DNA of 64,000 nucleotides from assembly GCA_963169045.1 (NCBI GenBank), contig CAUJDF010000093.1, positions 1 through 64,000 on the forward strand, in the 5' to 3' direction. Made by a program: the position numbers and the translations under genes. Position 1 is the first letter of the stretch. The number at the start of each line of letters is the position of its first letter. Positions 42,181-51,121 of this stretch are shown one piece after another. Under the pieces are notes generated by a model, which was given only the letters and a program-made list of their open reading frames with translations, had not been told where the DNA came from and ran no database searches. Source of the DNA: Myxococcota bacterium (GTDB lineage Bacteria; Myxococcota_A; Bradymonadia; UBA7976; UBA1532).

Positions 42181-43197
42181 ATGAGGCGGATGCTGTCGAT
42201 CGTCGCGGTCCTCGCGCTGGTGGGTGCCTCCCGGGCCGCGCCGGCCGCGCCCGGTGACGTGGGCCTGTTGCCGGTGGAGGCCCCGGGGCAGGAGGCCGAG
42301 GGCGAGCGCGTCCAGGCGGCGCTCGAGTCGGCGCTCGGCGAGCTCACCGGCAAGGGCGCGCACGCGCCTGCCGAGATGCGCCTCGAGGAGGCGCGCCTGA
42401 CGTTCTCGTGCTTCGACGAGAGCGAGGCGTGCATGGCGCAGGTGGGCGAGCTGTTGCAGGTCGGGCGGCTGATCTGGGGCACGCTCGAGCGCAAGGGCGA
42501 CGTCCAGGTGCTCCGGCTGTCGCTGCTCGACGTGACGCGCGCGACGTTCGTCCGGCGCGAGCGTTACGAGCACGCCGGGCCCGACGCCGTGCGGCGCCTC
42601 GAGGCCGACGCGCGCGCGTTCGTCCTCGGACGCCCGGCGGTCGCCTTCCCGCGGGTCGACTTCCGCAGCGTGCCGTCGGGGGCCGCGGTGATGGTCGCCG
42701 GCGAGCCGCGCGGCGCGACGCCGCTCACGCTCGAGCTCGCCCCGGGCACCTACGCCGTCGAGCTGCGCCTCCCCGGGCACCAGACCGTCGCCCGCGACCT
42801 CGAGGTGCCCGTCACCGGCCGCATCGTCGTCGATGAGCGCCTCGCGCCGATCGTCTCCGCGCAGGCGTCGCCGGAGGGCGACGGCGCCGACGCCGGCTTC
42901 TGGCTCGGCATCGGCGCCGGCGGCGTGGCCGTCGTGTCGGCGGGGTTCGCGACCGCGCTCGGCGTGCGCACGCTCGAGCTGCGCGACGACGCGGAGCGCG
43001 CCGACACGCAGCGCGCCAACGACCGCGCCGTCTCCGACGGCGAGGACAAGCGCCTCCTGACCAACGTGGCCTGGGGCGTCGCCGCGGCGGCGGCGGCGAC
43101 CTCCGCCTACTTCTTCTTCTTCTACGAGGACGACGACGGCGCGTCCGCCGGCGTGAACGTCTCGCCGAGCGGGTTCGCCGTCGGCGGCAGCTTCTGA
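42181..43197 (+). CDS. Exported PEGA-domain protein
   Basis: The 338-residue product has a signal peptide (A-S-R-A-A-P-A-A-P). An N-terminal domain (about 20-150) resembles those that sum curli- or TolB-like functions, and a PEGA domain follows at about 158-225 (V-D-F-R-S-V-P-S-G-A-A-V-M-V-A-G-E-P-R-G-A-T-P-L-T-L-E-L-A-P-G-T-Y-A-V-E-L). There are two hydrophobic stretches near the C terminus (about 240-262 and 295-312). It is probably an envelope protein. Its 3' end overlaps the convergent PilZ gene by 76 bases. Confidence 0.78.
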   Translation: MRRMLSIVAVLALVGASRAAPAAPGDVGLLPVEAPGQEAEGERVQAALESALGELTGKGAHAPAEMRLEEARLTFSCFDESEACMAQVGELLQVGRLIWGTLERKGDVQVLRLSLLDVTRATFVRRERYEHAGPDAVRRLEADARAFVLGRPAVAFPRVDFRSVPSGAAVMVAGEPRGATPLTLELAPGTYAVELRLPGHQTVARDLEVPVTGRIVVDERLAPIVSAQASPEGDGADAGFWLGIGAGGVAVVSAGFATALGVRTLELRDDAERADTQRANDRAVSDGEDKRLLTNVAWGVAAAAAATSAYFFFFYEDDDGASAGVNVSPSGFAVGGSF

Positions 43198-43535
43198 ACG
43201 ACGGCGGCGAACTCCGCCTCGACCGCCTGAAGGAAGCCGTCGACCGCGCCGGCCATCGACGCGGGCACCGGGTCGAACTGCACGCCGAAGCCGATGCCCT
43301 CGAGCCGGTGCACCACCGTGCCCGACAGCCGCAGGGATCGCCCCGGCCCGCGCAGGTGCAGGTCGAGCGGTGCGTCCACCGGCGGCGGGCTCGCGTGATA
43401 GAGGAAGACGCCGCCGCGCCCGACGTCCCGCGAGCTCAACGTCAACGGCCGGGGCAGGCCCTCGACGTCCACCTCGAGGTTGCAGGGCAGGCGGGGCGCA
43501 GCGCGCCGTTCGAGCTCGATGCGGGCGAGGATCAT
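43122..43535 (-). CDS. PilZ-domain protein (putative c-di-GMP receptor)
   Basis: The 137-residue single-domain PilZ protein starts at ATG 43535 (GGGAG upstream). The c-di-GMP motifs are recognisable: R-R-A-A-P-R for R-x-x-x-R and S-R-D-V-G-R-G-G for D/N-x-S-x-x-G, followed by H-R-L-E-G-I-G-F-G-V-Q-F. The Asp-x-Ser position reads Arg-Asp-Val, so binding may be altered. It may regulate motility or pili, in keeping with the adjacent pilin cluster. Confidence 0.82.
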   Translation of the reverse strand: MILARIELERRAAPRLPCNLEVDVEGLPRPLTLSSRDVGRGGVFLYHASPPPVDAPLDLHLRGPGRSLRLSGTVVHRLEGIGFGVQFDPVPASMAGAVDGFLQAVEAEFAAVVQKLPPTANPLGETFTPADAPSSSS

Positions 43536-43600
43536 GACCGTGCTCCCGTGGGCTCCGTCGATCCTCGGAACGTCACTTCGACGCACGAAGCTGAGGGCGC

Positions 43601-43615
43601 GGGTCCCGCGGACCC
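43601..43615 (-). terminator. Hairpin after the solenoid-protein operon
   Basis: GGGTCC-CGC-GGACCC (6-base stem, 3-base loop) begins about 10 bases past the stop at 43625. Confidence 0.5.
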
Positions 43616-43624
43616 TCGGGGGCG

Positions 43625-46156
43625 CTACCGGGGCCAGAACAGGCGCGCATCGCCGGCCGACGCCGTCGTCGGGCGAGGCGGGACGGTGGGCTCGAGGGCG
43701 CGCAGTCGCTCGGCGAGGGCGGGCAGACGCTCGGGGTGCAACAGGACCAGCTCGCGCAGCCGGTCGGTGCGCTCGCCCTCGAGGTCGAGGACGGCGGCGA
43801 TGGCCTCCTCGTCGGCGGCCTCCGGGAAGCGCACGAGCAGCGCGTGCCAGGCGGCGGCCGCGGCGGGACGGTCACCCGCCGCGTTCAGGAGCCGCGCGAG
43901 GTGGCGCATCGCGTCGGGTGTCAGCGGATGGGCCGGCGCGGCCTCGAGGAAGGCCTCCCAGGCTGCCCGCGCCTCCGGCACGTGGAGGGCGAGGGTCCAC
44001 GCCACGGCCGCCGCCAGCCGCGCCTGGACGGCCACCTCGCCCGCCGCCTGGGCCGCGAACCCGTCGTAGGTCTGCGCCGCGCGGGCGAACAGTCGCTGGT
44101 TCATCAGCGTCGCGGCCTGGTCGCCGGAGCGCTCGCCGTACGCGGCGCGCCACGTCGCCTTCAGCGACGCCTCCCAGGCCGCGGGCGCCGTGTTGGCCCG
44201 CGTGAGGCGGAGGGCCTCCGCCGGGCGGTAGCTCGCCTTCGTCGTCGCCAGCAGCTGGAGCGCCGCGCGCAGGCCGAGCGCGCTGCCGGCGCGCCGCGTC
44301 GCCACCTCCCGCAGCGCCTCGGCGGCACTGGCGGTGTCGCCGTACGCGGCGCGGATCGTCGCCCGGTCCACGAGCAGTCCGTCCCGCTCGGGGCTGCCCG
44401 ACGGCAGCACCGCGAGGAGGTCCGTCTGCGCGTCGACGAGCGCCCGCACCGCCGGCGGGACCGGTGGGCGCACGGGCGTCCCGTCGAGCCAGGGCCCGAC
44501 CGGCGCCCCCTCCGCACCGAGTCGCCGTGCCGCCGCGAGCGCCGAATCCACCGTCGCCGTGCCCGCCGCGATGGCGAGCTCCCGGGAGTCGGCCTCCCGC
44601 CGGAGCCGCTTGAAGATCGCGAGCGCCCGATCGGGAAATCCCGAGGCGGCGAGCGCCTTTGCGCGTATCAGGGCGCCGTCGGGCGGCAGCGGCTCGGCGG
44701 CGAGCCGCGCGTCGACGAGCGGACCGAGGCGCTCGCGCAGCTCCGGCGGCAGCGGGATCGACGATTGGAACGCCGGCGCCACGCGGGCGTGAAGCCGCGT
44801 GCGAACCGGCGCCCCGGCCTCGCCGTGCGCCTGCTTCCACGGGCCCGGCGCCAGGAGCCGCGTGGCGAGGCGGGCCAGCAGCGCGTCGGCGGCCTCGTCG
44901 TCGCCCTGGGCGCGCAACGCGTCGATCAGGGCCGCACCGATGAACGCCAGGTCCGGGGCTTCGGGCTCGTCGCTCGCCAGGCCCTCGAAGAGCGCCTCGG
45001 CCAGGGCGGGCCGGCCGCGCCCCAACAGGTGCACCAGCGCCGGCCGCCGCAGATCGGCGGGGACCGACGACGGCACCGCACCGCCCGCCACCGCGTCGGC
45101 CCAGGCCGCCGCCGCTCGGAGCCGCGCCCGTCCGCTGGCGGGCGCCTTCGGATCGAGGAGGTCGACGAGCGTGCCCCAGGTGGCCGCCGCCGCTGCGGGC
45201 TCGGTCACCTCCTGGACGACGGCGCGGAGCGCGAGCCGCTGCGCCTGGAGGTCCGGGCGGTCGTCGCCCGCCGGCTCTGCGGCCGCCGTGCCGGCCTGCC
45301 AGGCGAGGATCGCCTTCAACAGCTCCGCCAGCGCGGCGTCGGCGGACGCGCCGATCGCCACGAGCCGCTGTGCCAGGCGGACGTCCCCGGCGTCCACGGC
45401 GTGCACCGCGAGCCACAGCGTCGCGATCCGCCCCTCGGGCGCCGCCGGGTGCGCGTCGGAAAACGCGGCGAGGGCGCGCTGCGCCCGCGCGGGATCGGCA
45501 TCGAAGCGCGCCGCGGCCAGGTGCAGGTGCTCGGCCAGCGGCCGCTTGGGATCGCGGGTGACGCGGTCGTCGAGGGCGGCGACGAGCGCCTCGCGCAGCC
45601 GAGCCGCCTCGGCCACGTGCCGGGCCTCCGCGGCCCGCAGTGCCTCGTTGCCGCCGGAAGCGAGGCGGCGTCGGAGGTCGAGCAGGCGCGCTTCGCTGCG
45701 CGAGAGCGCCTCGGCCTGGGCGCGCACCTCGGGATCGGTGAGCGGCGGCAGGGCGGGGCGGGGGAGCGCCAGGCCGGGCAGCGGCCAGCGCGCGGCGGGC
45801 GGCAGCGCGTCCTTGCGTGGGGCGGCGCGTGCCGCGCGCGCCAGGTGCGCGGCGTAGGCGACGGCGGTGACGTCGTCCGGCCGCGCACGCACCGCCTCCT
45901 CGGCGGCGGCGAGCGCCGCGTCCGTGCGGGCCGCCGCCTCCTTCGGCAGGCGCAGCGCCTCCGCCTCGGCCACCGGGGCGCGCTCCAGCGCGTCGAGGCC
46001 TGCGTCGCGGCCGGCGCGTGCACAGGGCTCGCGCGCGCCCGCCAGGTCGCCCACGGCCACCCGGCGGTCACACTCGAAGGCATCGGGGGCATACGGCGCG
46101 GCGCCCGCCAGGCCGAGCGCCAGGGCGGACAACGTCCAGCGGTGCAAGGCGGTCAC
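43625..46156 (-). CDS. Large exported TPR-like solenoid protein
   Basis: The 843-residue product starts at GTG 46156 within the upstream stop (GTGA). A weak signal peptide (T-L-S-A-L-A-L-G-L-A-G-A) is followed by an almost entirely alpha-helical, Ala/Leu/Arg-rich chain of TPR-like pairs; for example L-F-A-R-A-A-Q-T-Y-D-G-F-A, A-R-A-A-W-E-A-F-L-E-A-A-P-A-H-P-L and G-D-R-P-A-A-A-A-A-W-H-A-L-L-V-R-F-P. It is probably a periplasmic scaffold. Pairing with a Gly-rich lipoprotein upstream suggests a shared complex. Base composition keeps other frames open, but only this one gives coherent repeats. Confidence 0.75.
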   Translation of the reverse strand: MTALHRWTLSALALGLAGAAPYAPDAFECDRRVAVGDLAGAREPCARAGRDAGLDALERAPVAEAEALRLPKEAAARTDAALAAAEEAVRARPDDVTAVAYAAHLARAARAAPRKDALPPAARWPLPGLALPRPALPPLTDPEVRAQAEALSRSEARLLDLRRRLASGGNEALRAAEARHVAEAARLREALVAALDDRVTRDPKRPLAEHLHLAAARFDADPARAQRALAAFSDAHPAAPEGRIATLWLAVHAVDAGDVRLAQRLVAIGASADAALAELLKAILAWQAGTAAAEPAGDDRPDLQAQRLALRAVVQEVTEPAAAAATWGTLVDLLDPKAPASGRARLRAAAAWADAVAGGAVPSSVPADLRRPALVHLLGRGRPALAEALFEGLASDEPEAPDLAFIGAALIDALRAQGDDEAADALLARLATRLLAPGPWKQAHGEAGAPVRTRLHARVAPAFQSSIPLPPELRERLGPLVDARLAAEPLPPDGALIRAKALAASGFPDRALAIFKRLRREADSRELAIAAGTATVDSALAAARRLGAEGAPVGPWLDGTPVRPPVPPAVRALVDAQTDLLAVLPSGSPERDGLLVDRATIRAAYGDTASAAEALREVATRRAGSALGLRAALQLLATTKASYRPAEALRLTRANTAPAAWEASLKATWRAAYGERSGDQAATLMNQRLFARAAQTYDGFAAQAAGEVAVQARLAAAVAWTLALHVPEARAAWEAFLEAAPAHPLTPDAMRHLARLLNAAGDRPAAAAAWHALLVRFPEAADEEAIAAVLDLEGERTDRLRELVLLHPERLPALAERLRALEPTVPPRPTTASAGDARLFWPR

Positions 46157-47400
46157 TCCTCGAGCGGGATCCGCTGTTCGACGTGGATGCGCTCGAGCAC
46201 GAGCTCGGCCCGGCCCACCGGCGCGTCCGAGTCGATGTGCTGCGTGCGGATGCGGCGGACCTCGAGCGTGAGCTCGTCGATGTCGGCGGGCAGCCACGCG
46301 AACGCCGCGGCGGGGATGTCGACGCTGCCGTCGTCGTCGGACACGCACACGACGATCTCGGGCATCTGGCTGTTGCGCAGCGCCACCTCGACGCGCGGCG
46401 CGTCGCCGGGCGCCCAGGAGACGGTGGTGCCCTGACGCTGGAAGGGCGCCTCGGCGTTCGGGGCGATCTCGGCGAGGTCGGCCGGGGCGGCGACGTTCGC
46501 CGCGAAGGCGCCCATGGTCGGACCGCCCTCGGCGGCGATGGCGATCATCTCGCCGCCGTTCCAGATGTCGAAGATCTCGTTCGGCGCGAAGGTGTATGCG
46601 CCGGCCTGGGCGTTGAACGTCAGGTCGATATCGGTGAGGCCGCCGCGCACCGTGATGTCGCCCGCGTCGGCGTCGGTGAACATGCCGGGATTGCCGGAGT
46701 CGTCGGCGTGATAGAGCGCGCAGTCGCCGGTCACGTCGCGGGGCATGGCGTCCGAAGGCTCGCTGCGGTAGTTGCGGAAGACGGCGCGCACCTCGGCGGT
46801 GACGTCGTCGAAGAAGCGACCGACCGTGAGCTTCTCGCTGAGGCGCACCTCGCCGCGCGTGTCGGGGGGTGGCTCGCCACCGCCGGCGCCGCCGTCACCG
46901 CCGGCGCCGCCGTCACCGCCGGCGCCGCCGGTTCCGCCACCGGCGCCACCCATCTCGCCGCCGAAGCCGCCGAAGCCGCCGCCCTGACCGCCGCCGCCTT
47001 CGCCACCGGCGCCACCGGCCGAGCCGCCGTTGCCACCCGAGCCGCCCGAGCCGCCCGAGCCGCCGTCGCCGCCCGAGCCGCCGGCGCCACCCTGACCGCC
47101 GGCGCCACCCTGACCGCCGGCGCCACCGGCCGAGCCGCCTTCGCCGCCAGCGCCGCCGGCCGAGCCGCCTTCGCCTCCAGCGCCGCCGGCCGAGCCGCCT
47201 TCGCCGCCAGCGCCGCCGGCCGAGCCGCCTTCGCCTCCAGCGCCGCCCTGCGAACCGCCACCGCCGCCGGCGCCGCCCTCACCACCCGAGCCGCCCTGCG
47301 ACCCGCCGCTGCCCCCGTTGAGGCCGTCCCCGCTGCTGCCCGTATCGTCACAGGCCGCGAACAGGACGACGGCGCCCGCGACCACCAGAAGCCGCTGCAT
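46153..47400 (-). CDS. Lipoprotein with long Gly-rich repeat linker
   Basis: The 415-residue product starts at ATG 47400 with a lipoprotein signal (M-Q-R-L-L-V-V-A-G-A-V-V-L-F-A-A-C, Cys17). Residues about 25-180 are a low-complexity G-G-x-G-G-x linker built partly from 10-residue units such as G-G-E-G-G-S-A-G-G-A. A unique C-terminal domain of about 225 residues follows, possibly a beta-sandwich (V-R-L-S-E-K-L-T-V-G-R-F-F-D-D-V). Such glycine linkers are typical of Myxococcota lipoproteins and let the domain reach away from the membrane. It is coupled to the solenoid protein downstream. Confidence 0.8.
   Translation of the reverse strand: MQRLLVVAGAVVLFAACDDTGSSGDGLNGGSGGSQGGSGGEGGAGGGGGSQGGAGGEGGSAGGAGGEGGSAGGAGGEGGSAGGAGGEGGSAGGAGGQGGAGGQGGAGGSGGDGGSGGSGGSGGNGGSAGGAGGEGGGGQGGGFGGFGGEMGGAGGGTGGAGGDGGAGGDGGAGGGEPPPDTRGEVRLSEKLTVGRFFDDVTAEVRAVFRNYRSEPSDAMPRDVTGDCALYHADDSGNPGMFTDADAGDITVRGGLTDIDLTFNAQAGAYTFAPNEIFDIWNGGEMIAIAAEGGPTMGAFAANVAAPADLAEIAPNAEAPFQRQGTTVSWAPGDAPRVEVALRNSQMPEIVVCVSDDDGSVDIPAAAFAWLPADIDELTLEVRRIRTQHIDSDAPVGRAELVLERIHVEQRIPLEE
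46878..46931. repeat. Three tandem 18-bp repeats in the Gly-rich linker
   Basis: The unit CACCGCCGGCGCCGCCGT occurs three times in a row, the last with one change. It encodes G-G-A-G-G-D/N-type hexapeptides on the minus strand. Confidence 0.75.
47131..47250. repeat. Four tandem 30-bp repeats in A-B-A-B order
   Basis: Units begin at 47131, 47161, 47191 and 47221. They alternate TCGCCGCC and TCGCCTCC at one position, so the real repeat is a 60-bp pair duplicated once. Each unit encodes ten residues of the Gly-rich linker (G-G-A-G-G-E-G-G-S-A). The end of the last unit diverges. Confidence 0.85.
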
Positions 47401-47462
47401 CACGCGCACTGTCTCTCCCCCCATGCCATTGCTGGTGTCACGCGGACGCGACACTCGGGGCG

Positions 47463-47468
47463 AGGATA
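47463..47468 (-). promoter_or_regulatory. TANNNT -10 box for the Gly-rich lipoprotein operon
   Basis: TATCCT (minus strand) lies 62 bases before ATG 47400. The leader contains GGGGGGAGAG but not at ideal spacing. Confidence 0.35.
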
Positions 47469-47554
47469 ACGCGAGCGGGCCAGCTGCAGAAAGCGGTTGT
47501 CGGACGGAGGCGCCGGAAACTTGCAGGCGGGATGGAACGCGACGGGCGCGAAGG

Positions 47555-48391
47555 TCAGATGTTGAGCTCTTCGGCGCGCTCGCGCAGCTTCTTGACGAGG
47601 TCGATCAGGACCTTGCGGCGGTTGTCGCTCGAGGTGCGCGCGAGCTCGCGGCCCTGCCAGTGGAGCTCGATGATGCCGCCGTTGTTGCGGGTGATCGTCT
47701 CGGCGTCGGTCACCTTGAGGAAGCGCTCCATGTCGCGCGGGGTGAGGTTCACGCGATCGAGGAGCTTGTCGCTGCTGAGCGACGCCGCGTCGAGGGTGTC
47801 GAGGAGCCGGTTGATGCGCTGCGACGTGAAGAGCTGGTCGACCGGCGTGGCGGCGCGCTCCACCGGCGCCGACGGCGTGGGGGCCGGCTCGGCCGCCGGG
47901 GTGCGGCGGCGCGGCTCGGCCTTCGCCTTGCCGGCGCTGGCCTTGGCCGCCTTGGGCGCGCGCTTGCGGGCGGCCTCCTTGGCGGCCTTCTCGCGCTCGA
48001 CGCGCTCCTCCTGGTGACGCAGCACGTCCTCGAGCGTCACGCCGGGCGTCGGCTCCACCCGGGAGCGGCCCCCGACCTCCTGGGCGACGACGTCCTGGAG
48101 CTTCGTCGCGAACTTGGGATCGAGCCCGATGCGGTCGCCGGGCTCCTGGCGGAGCACCTCGCGCCGCTGCAGATCCTTGAAGGTCTGCGGGAAGCTCATC
48201 TCCCAGAACTTCGCCGCGCCGGGCGCGAGGGACGACGCCACCTGCGCGCGCACGGAGAGGGCGGGCCCCGGCGCGGTGGCGACGGCGGTGACGAGCAGTC
48301 TCTCGAAGGTCTGCGCGACGCCCAGGCGCCGCCAGTGCTGATCGTTCAGGCTCTGCAGGTGGGTGGGGTCGAAGACGACCGGTTCGGACAC
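47555..48391 (-). CDS. Two-domain protein with histone-like K/A-rich linker
   Basis: The 278-residue product starts at GTG 48391, with AAGGAG 8 bases upstream. An N-terminal domain (1-120) and a C-terminal domain (195-278, containing L-S-S-D-K-L-L-D-R-V-N-L-T-P-R-D-M-E-R-F-L-K-V) flank a basic linker rich in Lys, Ala, Arg and Pro (K-A-A-K-E-A-A-R-K-R-A-P-K-A-A-K-A), like histone H1 tails. It has no signal peptide, so it is cytoplasmic and may bind nucleic acid. No family is recognised. Confidence 0.72.
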   Translation of the reverse strand: MSEPVVFDPTHLQSLNDQHWRRLGVAQTFERLLVTAVATAPGPALSVRAQVASSLAPGAAKFWEMSFPQTFKDLQRREVLRQEPGDRIGLDPKFATKLQDVVAQEVGGRSRVEPTPGVTLEDVLRHQEERVEREKAAKEAARKRAPKAAKASAGKAKAEPRRRTPAAEPAPTPSAPVERAATPVDQLFTSQRINRLLDTLDAASLSSDKLLDRVNLTPRDMERFLKVTDAETITRNNGGIIELHWQGRELARTSSDNRRKVLIDLVKKLRERAEELNI

Positions 48392-48544
48392 GGGATGCTC
48401 TCCTTGCCGCCGCCGGAGCAGTCCGGCCGCCGGGGGCCGGTGCACGGGGAGCGCATCCTGCCAGACCCGCTCCGGCTTCTCAACCGCTCCGGGCCCACAG
48501 ACGCCGATGTCGACGAATCTGCTGTGATTCAAGCCGCTTGCGCA

Positions 48545-51079
48545 TCAGTGCTCCGCGTCGCGCGCCAGGCGGAACCCCAGATCGGGCGCGGTCCGGTCGG
48601 CGGGAAGGATCTCGCGGACCCACAGCGGACGCCCGCCGTGCACCGCGTCGAGGAAGGAGCCGCCGCGGACGACCATGCGCGGGACGGCGCCCGGCTCGAG
48701 CGTCGACGTCCACTCGCGCACGCCGCCGGCGAGGTCGCGCACCCCGAACGGCGAGACGTCCTCGGGGACGTGCCCGATCGGCGGCGGGCGCGTGCTGGGC
48801 CACGACTCGGCGCAGGCGGCATACCGCGACTCCCAGCGGTGGCCCCACGGGAACGTGCGCCCCTCGGTGCCACGCGCGGCCTTCTCCCACTCCTCTTCGG
48901 TCGGCAGGCGCGCGGGGACGCCGCTCTCGCGGCCGAACCACTGGCAGTAGGCGGTGGCGTCGCCCGCCGTCACGCCGATCACGGGCAGGTCGTCGGGCCA
49001 TCCCTCGGGCAGGCGCACGCCCGGCTCGTGCGGCCAGGCGGGCGTGACGCCGTCGGCGGCGCGGGGCGTCCGGCGCAGGGCCTCCCCGGGATCGCGCCGC
49101 GAGAGCGCCCGCAGAAAGCGCAGGTACTCGCCGGCGGTGACCGGCGTCCTCGCGATGAGGAAGTCCGGCAGCGCCTGCTCGCTCGGCACGGCGAACGCGC
49201 CGCGGGCCACGCCGTACCGGAAGGGTCCGCCCGGGACGTACACGAACCCATCGGGCACCGACCCGGCGCCCGCCATGCGCATCCGCAGACGAACGCTGCC
49301 GCCGGGCGGGACGAGGAAGGTGACCGACAGGAGCTCGTGGTCGCGCGACTGCGCCTCGAGGCGATACACGCCCGCCGCCAGCTGGTCGAGCTGCAACGGC
49401 GCCGGCCCGAGCTCGTGCGGTGGCGCCTCCACGAGGCGGCGCTGCCGCTCGACGAGCCGCGACAGCCAGATCGTCGCGCCCCGCGGGTGGACGTCGACGT
49501 GGAGCGACCCGTTGCCCGCGACGAGCCGCGCGAAGGTGCCGTCGTCGATCTCGGCGATCAGGCGGCGGTAGTAGGCCGCTGAGGGCTCGTCTCCGCGGGC
49601 CTGGGCGCGCTCGTGCCGGGCGGCGTACAGCTCGCCGAGCAGACGCCGCGCCTCGACCTCCTCCGGCGCGAGCGCGATGGCCCGCGACAGCGCGCTCACC
49701 GCGCGACCATAGGCGTCGGCGGTCTCGATCTCCACGGCGCGCAGCCTCGACTCCGCCTCCCAGACGGCGCGCCGCACGGCCTCCGGATCCGTCGCCGGCT
49801 GGAGCGTCGCCGTCTGGATCGTGTCGCGGACCACGGCGGCGTCCTCGAGCAGGCTCTGCTGGCGGGCGATCGCGGCCACGCCCTGCTGGACGAAGCGCCG
49901 GACCTCGCCGCCGCGATCGGCGCCCGGCGCTTCGAGGTACTCGGCGATCGCGTCGGCGAGCGCGCGCGCATCGGGGTAGCGGTCCTCCGGGCGCCTCGCG
50001 AGGCAGCGCATGCAGATGGCCTCGAGCCGCGCCGGCACGTCCTGGTCCGGCGCGCGAGTCCGCAGCGGCACCACCTCGTCCCGCAGCACGCGCTGCACGA
50101 TCTCGCGGTTCGTCCGGCCGATGAACGGCGGCCGCAGGGTCACCAGGTGGTACAGGATGGCGCCGAGGCCGTACACGTCCGTGCGCGCGTCGACCTGGTC
50201 GATCAGGCCCATCGCCTGCTCCGGCGCCATGTAGGCGGGCGTGCCGATGATCTGGCCGTGCACCGTCCGCCAGCGGTCGCTGGTGCTCCGCGTGGAGCGC
50301 GTCCCGTCGCCGACGATCTTGCACAGACCCCAGTCCAGCAGGAGCACCTCGCCGAAGTCCCCGATCATGACGTTCGAGGGCTTGAGGTCGCGGTGGACGA
50401 CGCCGCGGGTGTGGGAGAAGGCGACCGCGAGGCAGACCTGGTGGAACACGCTGAGCAGGCGCACCCGGCCGAACTGGCGCACGGCCTCGGGGCGGCCGCG
50501 GCGCAAGAGGCCGATCACCTGCTTCAGGCTGCGGCCCTCGACGCGTCGCATCACGAACGCGACCTGGTCGTGCAGCCGGCCGAGCTCGTACACCGGCACG
50601 ATGTTCGGGTGCTGCAGCTGCCCGGTGACCTGCGCCTCCTCGAGAAAGCGCACGCGGTCGAGGTCGCGCAGCGTCGAGCGCTTCAGCACCTTGATCGCGA
50701 CCGGACGGCCGAGGTGAAGGTCCCACGCGGCGAGGATGCGACCCATCGCGCCCTGCGCGATCTCGCCTTGCACCTCGAAGCGCGCCGTGACGTCGAGCAG
50801 CCGGCCGACGAGGTCGTCGACCGTGGGCTCGTCGATGCGGACGACCGTGGTGACGCGCGGCGCGGGCTCGTCGATGACCGTCTGGTCGGGGCCCTCGTCC
50901 TCGTCGTCGTCGCCCTGGAGCAGCCGCGCGATGTCGCCGCTCTCCAGGCCGACGTCGCGCAGGACGTCCTCGACGGAGCGCTCGTCGGCGCCGAGCGCCT
51001 CGCCGATCTCGTCGAGCACCCGCTCCGGGAGGCCGGTGCGCGTCCGCAGGCGCTGCAGAAGTTCGGCCCTGTCGGACAT
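48545..51079 (-). CDS. Ser/Thr protein kinase fused to PEGA and FGE-sulfatase-like domains
   Basis: The 844-residue cytoplasmic protein starts at ATG 51079. The Hanks-type kinase domain (about 100-390) has a glycine loop [11 protein letters not shown], catalytic Lys130, H-R-D-L-K-P-S-N (229-236) and D-W-G instead of D-F-G (249-251). A helical region (about 440-520), a PEGA-like segment (545-635) and a formylglycine-generating-enzyme fold (640-844) with [14 protein letters not shown] and R-G-G-S-F follow. The two copper-binding cysteines of true FGE after R-G-G-S are missing, so this half is probably a ligand-binding module. TATCGT lies 6 bases upstream. Confidence 0.93.
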   Translation of the reverse strand: MSDRAELLQRLRTRTGLPERVLDEIGEALGADERSVEDVLRDVGLESGDIARLLQGDDDEDEGPDQTVIDEPAPRVTTVVRIDEPTVDDLVGRLLDVTARFEVQGEIAQGAMGRILAAWDLHLGRPVAIKVLKRSTLRDLDRVRFLEEAQVTGQLQHPNIVPVYELGRLHDQVAFVMRRVEGRSLKQVIGLLRRGRPEAVRQFGRVRLLSVFHQVCLAVAFSHTRGVVHRDLKPSNVMIGDFGEVLLLDWGLCKIVGDGTRSTRSTSDRWRTVHGQIIGTPAYMAPEQAMGLIDQVDARTDVYGLGAILYHLVTLRPPFIGRTNREIVQRVLRDEVVPLRTRAPDQDVPARLEAICMRCLARRPEDRYPDARALADAIAEYLEAPGADRGGEVRRFVQQGVAAIARQQSLLEDAAVVRDTIQTATLQPATDPEAVRRAVWEAESRLRAVEIETADAYGRAVSALSRAIALAPEEVEARRLLGELYAARHERAQARGDEPSAAYYRRLIAEIDDGTFARLVAGNGSLHVDVHPRGATIWLSRLVERQRRLVEAPPHELGPAPLQLDQLAAGVYRLEAQSRDHELLSVTFLVPPGGSVRLRMRMAGAGSVPDGFVYVPGGPFRYGVARGAFAVPSEQALPDFLIARTPVTAGEYLRFLRALSRRDPGEALRRTPRAADGVTPAWPHEPGVRLPEGWPDDLPVIGVTAGDATAYCQWFGRESGVPARLPTEEEWEKAARGTEGRTFPWGHRWESRYAACAESWPSTRPPPIGHVPEDVSPFGVRDLAGGVREWTSTLEPGAVPRMVVRGGSFLDAVHGGRPLWVREILPADRTAPDLGFRLARDAEH

Positions 51080-51085
51080 GGGCCC

Positions 51086-51091
51086 ACGATA
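51086..51091 (-). promoter_or_regulatory. TANNNT -10 box, leaderless spacing
   Basis: TATCGT (minus strand) lies 6 bases before ATG 51079, in the 42-base gap after the FecR-like gene. Confidence 0.45.
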
Positions 51092-51121
51092 GCCGACGGC
51101 CGGTGTTTCAGGAAGTTGCGA

